A stretch of 22,284 bases of DNA, from IMG/VR virus record IMGVR_UViG_3300023170_000198, positions 1-22,284 of that record. The stretch is one strand, 5' to 3'. The translations under genes and the position numbers were made by a program. The notes beneath the pieces were generated by a model. That model did no database searches. It was given only the letters and a program-made list of their open reading frames with translations, and had not been told where the DNA came from. The stretch comes from a virus. Shown piece by piece: positions 1 through 8,285 of this stretch; within the stretch, counting starts at the first letter, position 1, and each line of letters begins with the position of its first letter.

Positions 1-347
1 GGTGATCTCGCATTATAAGTGAACGGTGACTGAGCATTTGCTATATACGGCTGTTGACCATTCGCAATATAAGGATAAGGCTGTTGAGCATTTGCAATAT
101 ATGGCGTTTGAGAATTAGCAATATATGGATAAGGTGCTTGAGCATTTGCAATATAGGGTTGCTGACCTGATACTGGATTTCTATATGTGAATGGTGATCT
201 GTTCTGATATGTAAAAGGTGTACGACCTTGAGCAGGTTGTCGAGCAGGTTGTCTGGCACTTACAGGTGTTTGAGCATTTGCTGGTACTCTAGCAGTGTAA
301 GTCTGCTGAAAGGTATTACCTGTGTTTATGTATATTTCTTCAGACAT
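1..347 (-). CDS. YIAN-repeat structural protein, partial (3' end outside window)
   Basis: The reading frame starts at the ATG at 347-345 and stays open for 115 codons to the window edge, so the C-terminus is missing. The start lies 6 bases after the stop of the fibre-like gene, in the same direction. The N-terminus is MSEEIYINTGNTFQQTYTAR. After a Q/P/R-rich stretch (residues 21-60), five copies of a YIAN unit follow at residues 65, 75, 83, 93 and 101, joined by linkers such as AQQP and AQAPYP, and then SPFTYNARS. I recall similar PYIANAxQP repeats in virion proteins of marine T4-like phages, but their function is unknown to me. The low complexity and the position next to the fibre-like gene suggest an extended fibre or surface protein; this is inference. 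No good ribosome binding site is visible, so translation may be coupled to the upstream gene. Confidence 0.8.
   Translation of the reverse strand, partial: MSEEIYINTGNTFQQTYTARVPANAQTPVSARQPARQPAQGRTPFTYQNRSPFTYRNPVSGQQPYIANAQAPYPYIANSQTPYIANAQQPYPYIANGQQPYIANAQSPFTYNARS
27..167 (-). repeat. In-gene tandem repeat coding YIAN units
   Basis: Five imperfect units of about 24 or 30 bases code for YIAN plus a linker. On the plus strand the core reads close to GAGCATTTGCAATATA and varies at synonymous and non-synonymous sites. The spacing alternates because some units carry an extra PYP or YP. The units stay in frame, so this is a protein repeat and not a CRISPR array. Confidence 0.8.
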
Positions 348-353
348 TGTTCA

Positions 354-1418
354 TTAGATTACGAACCATAAGTGTCCTGTCGAAGTTGAACCAACACCTG
401 ATGGTGCAGAAGAAACTGTTTCGTAATCTAATTCTACATCATCACCATCTATTTTCACACCGTTCGAAGTATTCACACTCATTGTTGTTCCTGTTAAAGT
501 TAAACCATCACCACCTGTAACAGAATTAGAACCTGTTAAAGAAAGAGTATTACTGAAATCATCATATGATACTGTTATGTTTGTATGTGTTCCGCCTGTA
601 ATCATAGATGCAGCTGCATCTTGTGCCTGCTCATCTGTGTAGTTTGCAGGTTGATCATCTGGTTCCCACTGACTTGTTGAAGAATTATAAATCAACAACT
701 GTCCGTTAGAAGCTGTACTTGAAGAAACATTACCTAAAGCACCTAAGTCATGGTTAGAAATACTTGTAACTGTTCCTGTAATATCACCTGTTAGATCACC
801 AACAAACTTTTTACCACTCGCAACTTCTATATCTTCTTCTGCATATGTTTTACCTGCAAGTTGAATTGTAAAACCTGATTGCAATGCAGTTGTCGGTGTT
901 GAGTTATCACCATTTATGATAACACCATTTGTGTTTGTGTTATATATTGTATTTTGTGCTGACTCTACAAAATAACCAACTGAACCTTGTGCTGTTGCTG
1001 TGCCTTCAAATGAACCTGTGAATGAGTATATTATAATCTTATCGTTTAGTGTAGCACCACTTGTAAGCGTTATAGTAGTATAAAAGGCACCTGAAGGACC
1101 TCCTACAGTGAAATCAATATCTTCTATTAAGTGATTGCCGTTTTGAAAAACTTGTATTCTGTTTTGTTTGAATTGGAGAGATTTACCAGAGTCATCTTGA
1201 TTTTCGAAAAGTGTTTGACCACCTGTTGCAGTATACACATATTCTTGGAAGAAGAAAACTTTATCTTCAATCGCATTGACAGCATCTACTAAAGTATTTC
1301 CGTTTGAAGTTTTGATAGAATCTCTAAGACCTGATATTTCACCAATGTCTGTTGCCAATTCATTGTATCGAACTCTAAATTCTTCTATAGTACTGAAATT
1401 GTCTACTGTTTTAGCCAT
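354..1418 (-). CDS. Fibre-like virion protein with an inserted beta-sandwich module
   Basis: This is a 354-residue protein of unknown exact role, probably a tail or baseplate fibre component. The N-terminus (residues 1-30, TVDNFSTIEEFRVRYNELAT) is an alpha-helical motif I associate with structural proteins of marine T4-like phages. Residues 60-133 form a beta-rich module (TATGGQTLF, then QNRIQVFQNGN, then LNDKIIIYSF) that recurs in three other proteins here. Residues 140-255 are Gly/Thr/Ser-rich beta sequence (GDLTGDITGTVTS), typical of trimeric fibre shafts. Residues 258-296 (YTDEQAQDAAASMITGGTHT, then SYDDFSNTLSLTG) are a motif often seen in phage fibre proteins. The protein ends in WFVI. 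Its start overlaps the end of the 70-residue gene by 8 bases. No chaperone domain, peptidase or enzyme motif is visible. Fibre-like is firm by composition; the receptor-binding role is inferred. Confidence 0.8.
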   Translation of the reverse strand: MAKTVDNFSTIEEFRVRYNELATDIGEISGLRDSIKTSNGNTLVDAVNAIEDKVFFFQEYVYTATGGQTLFENQDDSGKSLQFKQNRIQVFQNGNHLIEDIDFTVGGPSGAFYTTITLTSGATLNDKIIIYSFTGSFEGTATAQGSVGYFVESAQNTIYNTNTNGVIINGDNSTPTTALQSGFTIQLAGKTYAEEDIEVASGKKFVGDLTGDITGTVTSISNHDLGALGNVSSSTASNGQLLIYNSSTSQWEPDDQPANYTDEQAQDAAASMITGGTHTNITVSYDDFSNTLSLTGSNSVTGGDGLTLTGTTMSVNTSNGVKIDGDDVELDYETVSSAPSGVGSTSTGHLWFVI

Positions 1419-1623
1419 CTATTTTCTCTATTATCTTTACAAGAAGACTTTTTATTTCTGTTACATCTTCTTTTAATGTATTTATTTCTTTCCTCTGAGA
1501 TATAAACATCTCCTTTCTTTTCTTTGCTAAGTAATAAGCTTCTATGTCTGTATTTACTATAGCAGTAGTTTCTTCATCTCTTACTAAAGACGAATGACCA
1601 TCCACTTTCACATAATTATCCAT
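1411..1623 (-). CDS. Small conserved protein with C-terminal coiled coil
   Basis: This 70-residue protein starts MDNYVKVDGHSSLVRDEETT. The N-terminal YVKVDGH-LVRD motif and a following INTD-like segment (IVNTDIEAYYLAKKRKE) are features I recall from a family of small proteins encoded in T4-like marine phages. Their function is not known to me. Residues 40-69 have heptad-like spacing of I/L (INTLKEDVTEIKSLLVKII), so a short coiled coil is likely. The ATG at 1623 is one base after the stop of the giant protein, and the end overlaps the fibre-like gene by 8 bases. The position between a giant baseplate-type protein and a fibre suggests an adaptor or assembly helper; this is inference only. The overlaps and the intact motif argue that it is a real gene despite its size. 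Confidence 0.8.
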   Translation of the reverse strand: MDNYVKVDGHSSLVRDEETTAIVNTDIEAYYLAKKRKEMFISQRKEINTLKEDVTEIKSLLVKIIEKIDG

Positions 1624-1624
1624 A

Positions 1625-4600
1625 TTATGTTGCTAGTGCTAAACACCTCAAACTTGATACTAGAGGAACTACTGAAGTATTTGTTCCTGATCCTACAATC
1701 TTGATAGCAAAAGAACTAAACTCTGCTATGTTCTCTACAGTATATTCGTATTCTTTGAAGTTGCCAGCATCCTCAATAATTGTCACATCTGGTGAACCAT
1801 CTGTATTGAAATATGTCCATTCAATATCATCCCATGGTCTCTGATCATCTGCTTTCAACACTTTATACATAAACTTGACATCTGTTGTAGATGGTCTGAA
1901 TAAATCTGCCAAAACTCTGATAGCAGTAGCAGGTGTTTTTAGATTGACCTTTCTTGTGCAATATACCATTGAGTGACTATCACCATCTGGTTCAGTAGAT
2001 GAAACATCTGTTGAATTGTTCAGTCTATTCATAATAGCAATAGCACCAACTGTTGAAACATCAATTACAGGTGATACATTACTGTTGAAAGATTGCAACT
2101 GTAGTTTACAATCGAATGATTTCTCTGAAGACATTTCATTTGTTTCATTGATTGCAGAAGCAACAATTCTAGGTGTACTTAGGAAAACATTATCGTTTAG
2201 TGTAATAAAATCACTAGATGTTTGTTTGTTATATGAAGTGCCACCAGAAACACCTTCAGGTGACTTCATAAATGTACCTAATATTGAAGCATGTATTCTT
2301 GTACCTTTGAATAATAAGTTTGGTATTAATGTATGAATAGCATCGTAATAGTAGTTTCTAGTTGATGTTACTGAATTACCACCACTCACTGTTGACGCTA
2401 ATGCAACATAAGCTGATTTCAAGTCTGTACCTGAAAGATCAGGAGTTACTGTAAATGAATCTATTTTTACATCACCTACAGAAGTATAAGTAGCATTGAT
2501 TGCACTAACAGGTATACCACCTATTGTATCACCAACTGTATCAATGTCTATTGAAATTGTTTCTGAATTTCCTGTCACATCACTCAATGTGATTGTATCT
2601 GAAGATGCATAACCTTGACCAGGATTTGATATTACAACTGAACTGATAACTTCATTACCTGCTGTTCCTGTAATTGTTACATCTATAGTACAATCTTGTC
2701 CTGTTCCACTTGTATCTGCCTCTGCTAGATATGATCCTGCAGAACCACTAGCCAATGTACCAGACGAAACTGTTGGATTGCTTATTGTAATTACTGAACC
2801 AGTTTTATCTCCTGTCACTCCAGCAATTGTAACATTAGATGAAGTATCGTACATACCATGTGAATAATTATAAACTTTTACATAGTTTTGACCTGATACA
2901 GTTTCAATTGGATTGTCTTGTAAAGAGTAAACAGGCAGAGCAGCGTTTTCAAACTCTAAGACGGATGTTTTTGTTGTATCGAATTTAGCAATTTTGAAAT
3001 TGAATTTGAGATCGTCTGTCTGTTCTGCAGTCCATGTTGATGCATTTTGTGATAAGAATAATGAACCAGCATATGGTTGTCCTGAAATCGTTTGACCAGT
3101 AATAAGATCATTTTCACCCATTCTGGATATAAAGCACTCATAATCGTCTGAATTTGATAATACTACAAAACAGTACTCTACACTTTCTTCTAAGTATACT
3201 GGTGAATCAAATGTAAATGTAGTTGCAACTGAACCATCAGCTGATATATTTACATCACCAGGATTCTTTGTAACTTCTGAGAATGGTAATACTATTTGAC
3301 CAGGATATCCGTTTACCATATTTCTTATTTCTATAGAAACAGGTAAGTTTCCTGATTTTGTTCTGAAGTATAAGTCTATAGATGTAGCAAACATACCACC
3401 ATCTGCTTCAACCATAAATGACTGAGCAAGTGGATCTCTCCAACCACCATCTATTTCTCTAAATCTTCTAGGTATTTCTCTATCTGGTCTAGCTCTTCGA
3501 ACCACAGCAGGTTCAAAAGGAAGAACAGGAGGAACTTCAGGCGGAGGATTTTCTACAACAGGTGGTATGATATCTGAAATAGGTGGATCTGCAGGAGGTG
3601 TAACAGGTGGATCTACTCTATCGATTGCTGGTGGAATCTCATCTGTTATAGTACTGTTTAGTTCTTCACCTCTTCTTGTAATAACTCTTTCGCCTGAAAC
3701 ATGTTCAACTACGACTCTACCATTTCTTGTAGCGACGATTTCTGTTTGGTTGGTTTGTAATAATCCTTGTGCTTGATATATTGCACTAGCAGAAGAAGCA
3801 GGATTAGATAAACGGAACGAACTTGATGTAACTTCTATTTTTCTGGCACCACTTGCAAATTTTTGTGTTGCATTATTTGGTAACTCGAAGTATGCTCTGA
3901 GTCTACCATTACCATTTGTTTTTACACCAGATGTAACTGTCACACCACCATCTTGTGAGAATGATGCACTATATGGTCTTACATATTTTGTAATAGGTAG
4001 ACCATCGAAGAATAAGAAATGATTTGTATTCGGTTTTAGATTTGTTACATCAATCTCAATTGTTCTTGACCTCATGAAAGGTATAATATTGACAGAAACA
4101 ATTCTATCATTTCTTGTTTCTACAAAGTCTTCAACAACTGAAGTTGTAATACCTGATCTCGTTTGTGTTTCAGGTGTTTCTGTAATCTCTCTGAAGATTG
4201 CTTGACCTGGTACCCATTGACCACCTTGTGCTGGATCTCCTTCCCAAAATCCTTCAGCAAATGCCTCAACTTCAGCAGCTACTCGTACAGGTTCTCCTAC
4301 CCATGATTGTTGCCAGTTATTCCAAACTGTACCTATATCATTACCTGCTAATACAGCATCAAAGTTTCCTTCTCTGTTGATTCTAACTTCAGGTAAAGTT
4401 GATGTATCTTGCCAAATATCAGTAGATGGCGTAAGTTTCATTTGACCTATAAATGCAAATACATTATATGGGTTTACATTTAGTGATCTAGAAGCTTTGT
4501 TTTGATTTACAAATGATATTTGTGAATAAGGTAATGTAATCAAGTCACCTGTTTTTTGATAATTCTGTGATGAACTTGAGTTTAGTGAAATGTCAAAGAA

Positions 4601-7600
4601 TTGTGAGAATGATTTTGGTCTCAAAACTCCAAGCCTTGAATCAATAGAACAATTATAGTCAGGATGATTTACATCACCTGCTTTGTGTCCTCTGAAGTTA
4701 TCTACCAAGAAACCTGATTTGAATCTATCAAATCCATCAGCATCTAAAATTTGTTTTGATTGTATGTCTTTTTCTAAAAGAGATAGAGATGTAATTCTTT
4801 CTAAATTTGTAACTCTATTGTTTATTTTGCCAATATCTGCCATAGTGAATCGTCTATGGTCTTTTGATTTTACTCTAATGTCTTTTAGATTTAGTGTGTA
4901 AGCTGGAATATGTAATTCAAACAATTCGATACATTCATCTACAGCTTTTGGTCTTGTTGGTGATAAAGCAGGAACACCAGATGCTATTTGTATTTCACCT
5001 GATTTATGTAAGAATACTTTATCTATTCTTCCTACATAGAAACTTATGTCACCGACAACACTAGTTTGATCAACTGGTGTATCTACTGCGTTTGCACCAG
5101 ATGCTGTGATATTTGTTCTGCTTGACAAGAATGATCTACCATTTTCATAAGAGAATGGTGAGTACATTGCACCATCACCTGAACCACCATTGTAATCAGA
5201 TAAATCTAATATACTTGTAAGATCAGGATTTGCTGATGAAAATGTTGATAATTTTAGAATTTGTCCTACAGAGGGCCTAAAGTCAACACAATCTGAAAGT
5301 TCAAATGTGCCATCTGGTTCTAGTCCACCTAAGTCTACTCTACTTGGAGAGTAAACAGGAATATCTTTGTAATCAATTGATGAATATGAATTTACATCAT
5401 AGAAATCTCCACCACCTGAAGATGTGAAGAAATCGAAAACAATCAATATTGGATTGTTTGGTGATGGTTCGCCAACCTTTCTTGTAATCTTTGCTAAGTC
5501 ATAGTAACCATCTCTTTGACCGTTGTCAAAGAAGAATCTGTTTGTTATATTTGGTGAACCTTGTGATACAGTAGTAATAGTTGCAATTGCAGATGATTCT
5601 TGACCTACAACTGTTTCTCCTTCTACAAATTGATTGTTGTTTGTGTAATACCAATACGATGTATTACCTGTACCGTTGTAGTCTATAAGAACAGCTCTTG
5701 CATCTGAAGTTTGACCAACGATTGTTTCAAAAACAGTGAAAGAACCTGTAATACTTCCCATGACAGCATTTGGTGTGATTGGTGTTCCGTCAACACCTTC
5801 ATAAATGCCTCTAATTTTGAAAGCATCTGGTACACCTAATGTTATTTCTTTATCATCGTATGCAGTTCCATAAAAACCATTTGCACTTCTAGCACTACCG
5901 ACTTTTAGACATCTTGCTTTTCTAAGTGTCTTATCTCTGTTGACTGGATCTGTAATTGTGACTGTAAATGTTGCTTTGATAACAGCACCATCATCGTTAG
6001 ATAGACCAGAAACATTCAATTGTTGACCTGATCCTGATGATGTAGTAGAACTAGATAAATCTTCTATGTTTATTAGATCACCAGCACTGTAATCAGGAGT
6101 TCCTGAAGCTTCTTCAACAACTGATAATGTGAAGTTATCAGTATTTCTGGTACCAAAAGTTCCATTTGAACCTGTATCTAATGAGAAAGCACCACTCGAA
6201 ACTGTGACCACTTGTTGTCTTCGAACTGTTACTGACTCAGGTGTATGTGTTGCTACCCAATTTCTAGGCCATGCAAATATTGAAGCTGTTTGTTCTTGGT
6301 TGAACAGTCTAGCTCTTCTTCTAGTTACATTCGCATTAGATATTGCAGTACCACTGGTTGTGATAGTTGCACTTGTGTCATTTGTGACACTTTGTATTAT
6401 TCTTTCGTTACCACCACCATCTATGATAATATCTCCTTCTTTCAACTCACTGTTGAAAGAGGTACCAAAACCTGTAACTGCTGTTCCTGATATTGAAACT
6501 GAACCAGTAAGGATTTTATCTGAATCTAGGTAGATGTCTGCTGTAAAGGTCTCTCTACCTGTGTTGTTTGGTATTTGTGTGATTGATCTAACTCTATCTA
6601 TGTTATATGATCTAGGTGTAGCACTCAAAGTGCCTACTGAACCACCACCTGTTCCTATAGATGTTAGTGAATCAGATGTTGTGAATTGACCTACTACATC
6701 ATGTACATATAAATGTGTAGTTGATACAGTATAGGCTACAATACCTGTTGCACCTGAACTCGAACCAACAACTTTGTCACCAACTGAAAGAGAACCAGTG
6801 ATTGTACCTGTAAGTTTGGTAAACATTTTGATATCAAACATTGAAAGATTCCAAATAGATGTATCATCGTATACATCACTTGTATCTGTTCCTTCGTGTA
6901 GTGTTATATCTCTAACTCTAGCAAAACCAATGTGATCTTCTGAGTTTTCAGTACCAGCTGAACTTACAGCACTTGGAAATAATTTTACAGGATTGAAAGG
7001 ATCCTGTGAATCTGAACCTGCTTCATTACCAAACTCTGGTAATGAATGAGCATTTTTTACTCTTAGGAAGTTTCCTAATCTTACAGGTGTGTTTGCATTA
7101 TCCAAAGATACAGTTGATCTTGCCTTTTCAAATGAGAGAGGTGTTGTACCAACCTTTTCTATTTCATATCCTTTTACATATGCTTTGCCTGGTGATACTT
7201 GCATGACAAACTGATTTTCATCACCGCCATATGCTGATGTGTAGTAACCTCTGTTTGTCGTATCGTCTAAATGTTCTCTGAATGAATGTGTAAATTGTCT
7301 AATAACAAAGTCACCATTTGCATCAAATGTTCTTCTTGCTAATGTGTTTTCAATTTGATTGTAAATCGGTCTTGTAATCTGTAATTCGATAACACCATTG
7401 TTCACTCTTACTAACTCGATGAAATTTATGTCATCTGTATTTGTTAGTGCGTATTTAGCTAATGTTAGACCAACTTTTAGTCTATCAGCACCAGCAGCGT
7501 TTTCGTTTGAAGAACCTGTAGCATTATCTAAAAGTGAATTATCATTAGCTGATGAGATAAGTGATTCTGCTATTTCTAAACCAACTCTATATGATGGTTT

Positions 7601-8248
7601 ACCTGAGTATTTTTCTAAAATGAGTTCTTGTGCATCTACTTTGCAGAAAAATCCTCTAATGAATACAATACCTTCTGATATGTTTGCTATAGAAGCACGA
7701 CCATTTGGTGTGTCTGTTGCTGATGCAACTTGGAATTCATTGTTGCTTGACGCAGATGTGACAGCACCACTCTCACTAACAACGACTTCTGTTAGTTCTT
7801 CGTCTGCTAAGAATGTAAATGAATGATCTGTATCTGTACCTTGTGATAAGTATTTTACAAAAAGTGTTAGTTTATCGTCTGTAGTTTCTGCTGATGATGT
7901 TATAACTTGTGCTACAACACCTGAAGTTTGACCTTGTAGAAATTTTCCATGTGATGTTGATCTATATGTCTCTGCATTAGCATCACCTAAACTGTTTGGA
8001 TTTGCTGATAAACATTTGACAAAATATGTGTCCATATTAATGTCTGATTGAGCACCTTGAACAATTGAGCCTTCTTTGAAGAAATGATCACCGAATCTTT
8101 CGATCTGATTTTGTAAAATAGATTGTGACTGAGTTAGTTCTCTTGCTTGAAGTGGACGACCAGCACGAAACAAGACTTTATGAAACTTCTTGTCTTCGCT
8201 ATAGTCATCATAGTAAGGTGATATGTTTAAGTCAGTTTTCTCTGGCAT
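1625..8248 (-). CDS. Giant DUF4815-type baseplate/tail structural protein
   Basis: This 2207-residue protein is by far the largest in the window. Residues 10-65 carry the signature I know from DUF4815 phage proteins: SPYYDDY, KVLFRAGRPLQARELTQ, ILQNQIERFGDHFFKEGSIV. About residues 1134-1186 hold a second conserved stretch (NLERITSLSLLEKD, DGFDRFKSGFLVDNFRGH). A proline-rich linker spans about residues 1535-1585 and leads into a beta domain at about 1600-1780 that begins RDPLAQSFMVEADGG and looks like a jelly-roll, possibly carbohydrate-binding. A GQGY-type beta module lies near residues 1840-1905, and GE(T/K)VVG-type modules near 100-125, 483-530 and 837-890. There is no enzyme motif. It occupies the place of T4 genes 9-12, downstream of gene 8, so it may replace the peripheral wedge and fibre-attachment proteins; this is inference. 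AGGA at 8257-8254 is a suitably placed ribosome binding site. Confidence 0.85.
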   Translation of the reverse strand: MPEKTDLNISPYYDDYSEDKKFHKVLFRAGRPLQARELTQSQSILQNQIERFGDHFFKEGSIVQGAQSDINMDTYFVKCLSANPNSLGDANAETYRSTSHGKFLQGQTSGVVAQVITSSAETTDDKLTLFVKYLSQGTDTDHSFTFLADEELTEVVVSESGAVTSASSNNEFQVASATDTPNGRASIANISEGIVFIRGFFCKVDAQELILEKYSGKPSYRVGLEIAESLISSANDNSLLDNATGSSNENAAGADRLKVGLTLAKYALTNTDDINFIELVRVNNGVIELQITRPIYNQIENTLARRTFDANGDFVIRQFTHSFREHLDDTTNRGYYTSAYGGDENQFVMQVSPGKAYVKGYEIEKVGTTPLSFEKARSTVSLDNANTPVRLGNFLRVKNAHSLPEFGNEAGSDSQDPFNPVKLFPSAVSSAGTENSEDHIGFARVRDITLHEGTDTSDVYDDTSIWNLSMFDIKMFTKLTGTITGSLSVGDKVVGSSSGATGIVAYTVSTTHLYVHDVVGQFTTSDSLTSIGTGGGSVGTLSATPRSYNIDRVRSITQIPNNTGRETFTADIYLDSDKILTGSVSISGTAVTGFGTSFNSELKEGDIIIDGGGNERIIQSVTNDTSATITTSGTAISNANVTRRRARLFNQEQTASIFAWPRNWVATHTPESVTVRRQQVVTVSSGAFSLDTGSNGTFGTRNTDNFTLSVVEEASGTPDYSAGDLINIEDLSSSTTSSGSGQQLNVSGLSNDDGAVIKATFTVTITDPVNRDKTLRKARCLKVGSARSANGFYGTAYDDKEITLGVPDAFKIRGIYEGVDGTPITPNAVMGSITGSFTVFETIVGQTSDARAVLIDYNGTGNTSYWYYTNNNQFVEGETVVGQESSAIATITTVSQGSPNITNRFFFDNGQRDGYYDLAKITRKVGEPSPNNPILIVFDFFTSSGGGDFYDVNSYSSIDYKDIPVYSPSRVDLGGLEPDGTFELSDCVDFRPSVGQILKLSTFSSANPDLTSILDLSDYNGGSGDGAMYSPFSYENGRSFLSSRTNITASGANAVDTPVDQTSVVGDISFYVGRIDKVFLHKSGEIQIASGVPALSPTRPKAVDECIELFELHIPAYTLNLKDIRVKSKDHRRFTMADIGKINNRVTNLERITSLSLLEKDIQSKQILDADGFDRFKSGFLVDNFRGHKAGDVNHPDYNCSIDSRLGVLRPKSFSQFFDISLNSSSSQNYQKTGDLITLPYSQISFVNQNKASRSLNVNPYNVFAFIGQMKLTPSTDIWQDTSTLPEVRINREGNFDAVLAGNDIGTVWNNWQQSWVGEPVRVAAEVEAFAEGFWEGDPAQGGQWVPGQAIFREITETPETQTRSGITTSVVEDFVETRNDRIVSVNIIPFMRSRTIEIDVTNLKPNTNHFLFFDGLPITKYVRPYSASFSQDGGVTVTSGVKTNGNGRLRAYFELPNNATQKFASGARKIEVTSSSFRLSNPASSASAIYQAQGLLQTNQTEIVATRNGRVVVEHVSGERVITRRGEELNSTITDEIPPAIDRVDPPVTPPADPPISDIIPPVVENPPPEVPPVLPFEPAVVRRARPDREIPRRFREIDGGWRDPLAQSFMVEADGGMFATSIDLYFRTKSGNLPVSIEIRNMVNGYPGQIVLPFSEVTKNPGDVNISADGSVATTFTFDSPVYLEESVEYCFVVLSNSDDYECFISRMGENDLITGQTISGQPYAGSLFLSQNASTWTAEQTDDLKFNFKIAKFDTTKTSVLEFENAALPVYSLQDNPIETVSGQNYVKVYNYSHGMYDTSSNVTIAGVTGDKTGSVITISNPTVSSGTLASGSAGSYLAEADTSGTGQDCTIDVTITGTAGNEVISSVVISNPGQGYASSDTITLSDVTGNSETISIDIDTVGDTIGGIPVSAINATYTSVGDVKIDSFTVTPDLSGTDLKSAYVALASTVSGGNSVTSTRNYYYDAIHTLIPNLLFKGTRIHASILGTFMKSPEGVSGGTSYNKQTSSDFITLNDNVFLSTPRIVASAINETNEMSSEKSFDCKLQLQSFNSNVSPVIDVSTVGAIAIMNRLNNSTDVSSTEPDGDSHSMVYCTRKVNLKTPATAIRVLADLFRPSTTDVKFMYKVLKADDQRPWDDIEWTYFNTDGSPDVTIIEDAGNFKEYEYTVENIAEFSSFAIKIVGSGTNTSVVPLVSSLRCLALAT

Positions 8249-8266
8249 CTTATTCCTAATTTTGTG

Positions 8267-8281
8267 TGGGGCATTGCCCCA
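8267..8281 (-). other. Perfect hairpin between gene 8 and the giant gene
   Basis: TGGGGCAATGCCCCA on the minus strand is a perfect 6-bp GC-rich stem with a 3-base loop. It lies in the 37-base gap after the gene 8 stop. No U-run follows (CACAAAATTA), so it is not a standard intrinsic terminator. It could slow decay of the upstream message, reduce read-through, or be an RNA processing site. The giant gene has no late promoter of its own that I can see, so some read-through must occur. Confidence 0.55.
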
Positions 8282-8285
8282 TTAA

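Noticed and set aside
27-167. Regular repeats resembling a CRISPR array
   Set aside because: Units are in frame, vary in length by multiples of three and encode a clear protein repeat; there are no unique spacers.
41-259. 72-residue minus-strand open frame
   Set aside because: It is an out-of-frame shadow of the YIAN-repeat gene, whose frame runs from the ATG at 347 through the window edge and carries the recognisable repeat.
7398-7826. 142-residue plus-strand open frame
   Set aside because: It lies fully antisense to the giant gene, has no recognisable motif or ribosome binding site, and such shadows are expected opposite a long gene with this codon use. The same holds for 6129-6533 and 2016-2336.
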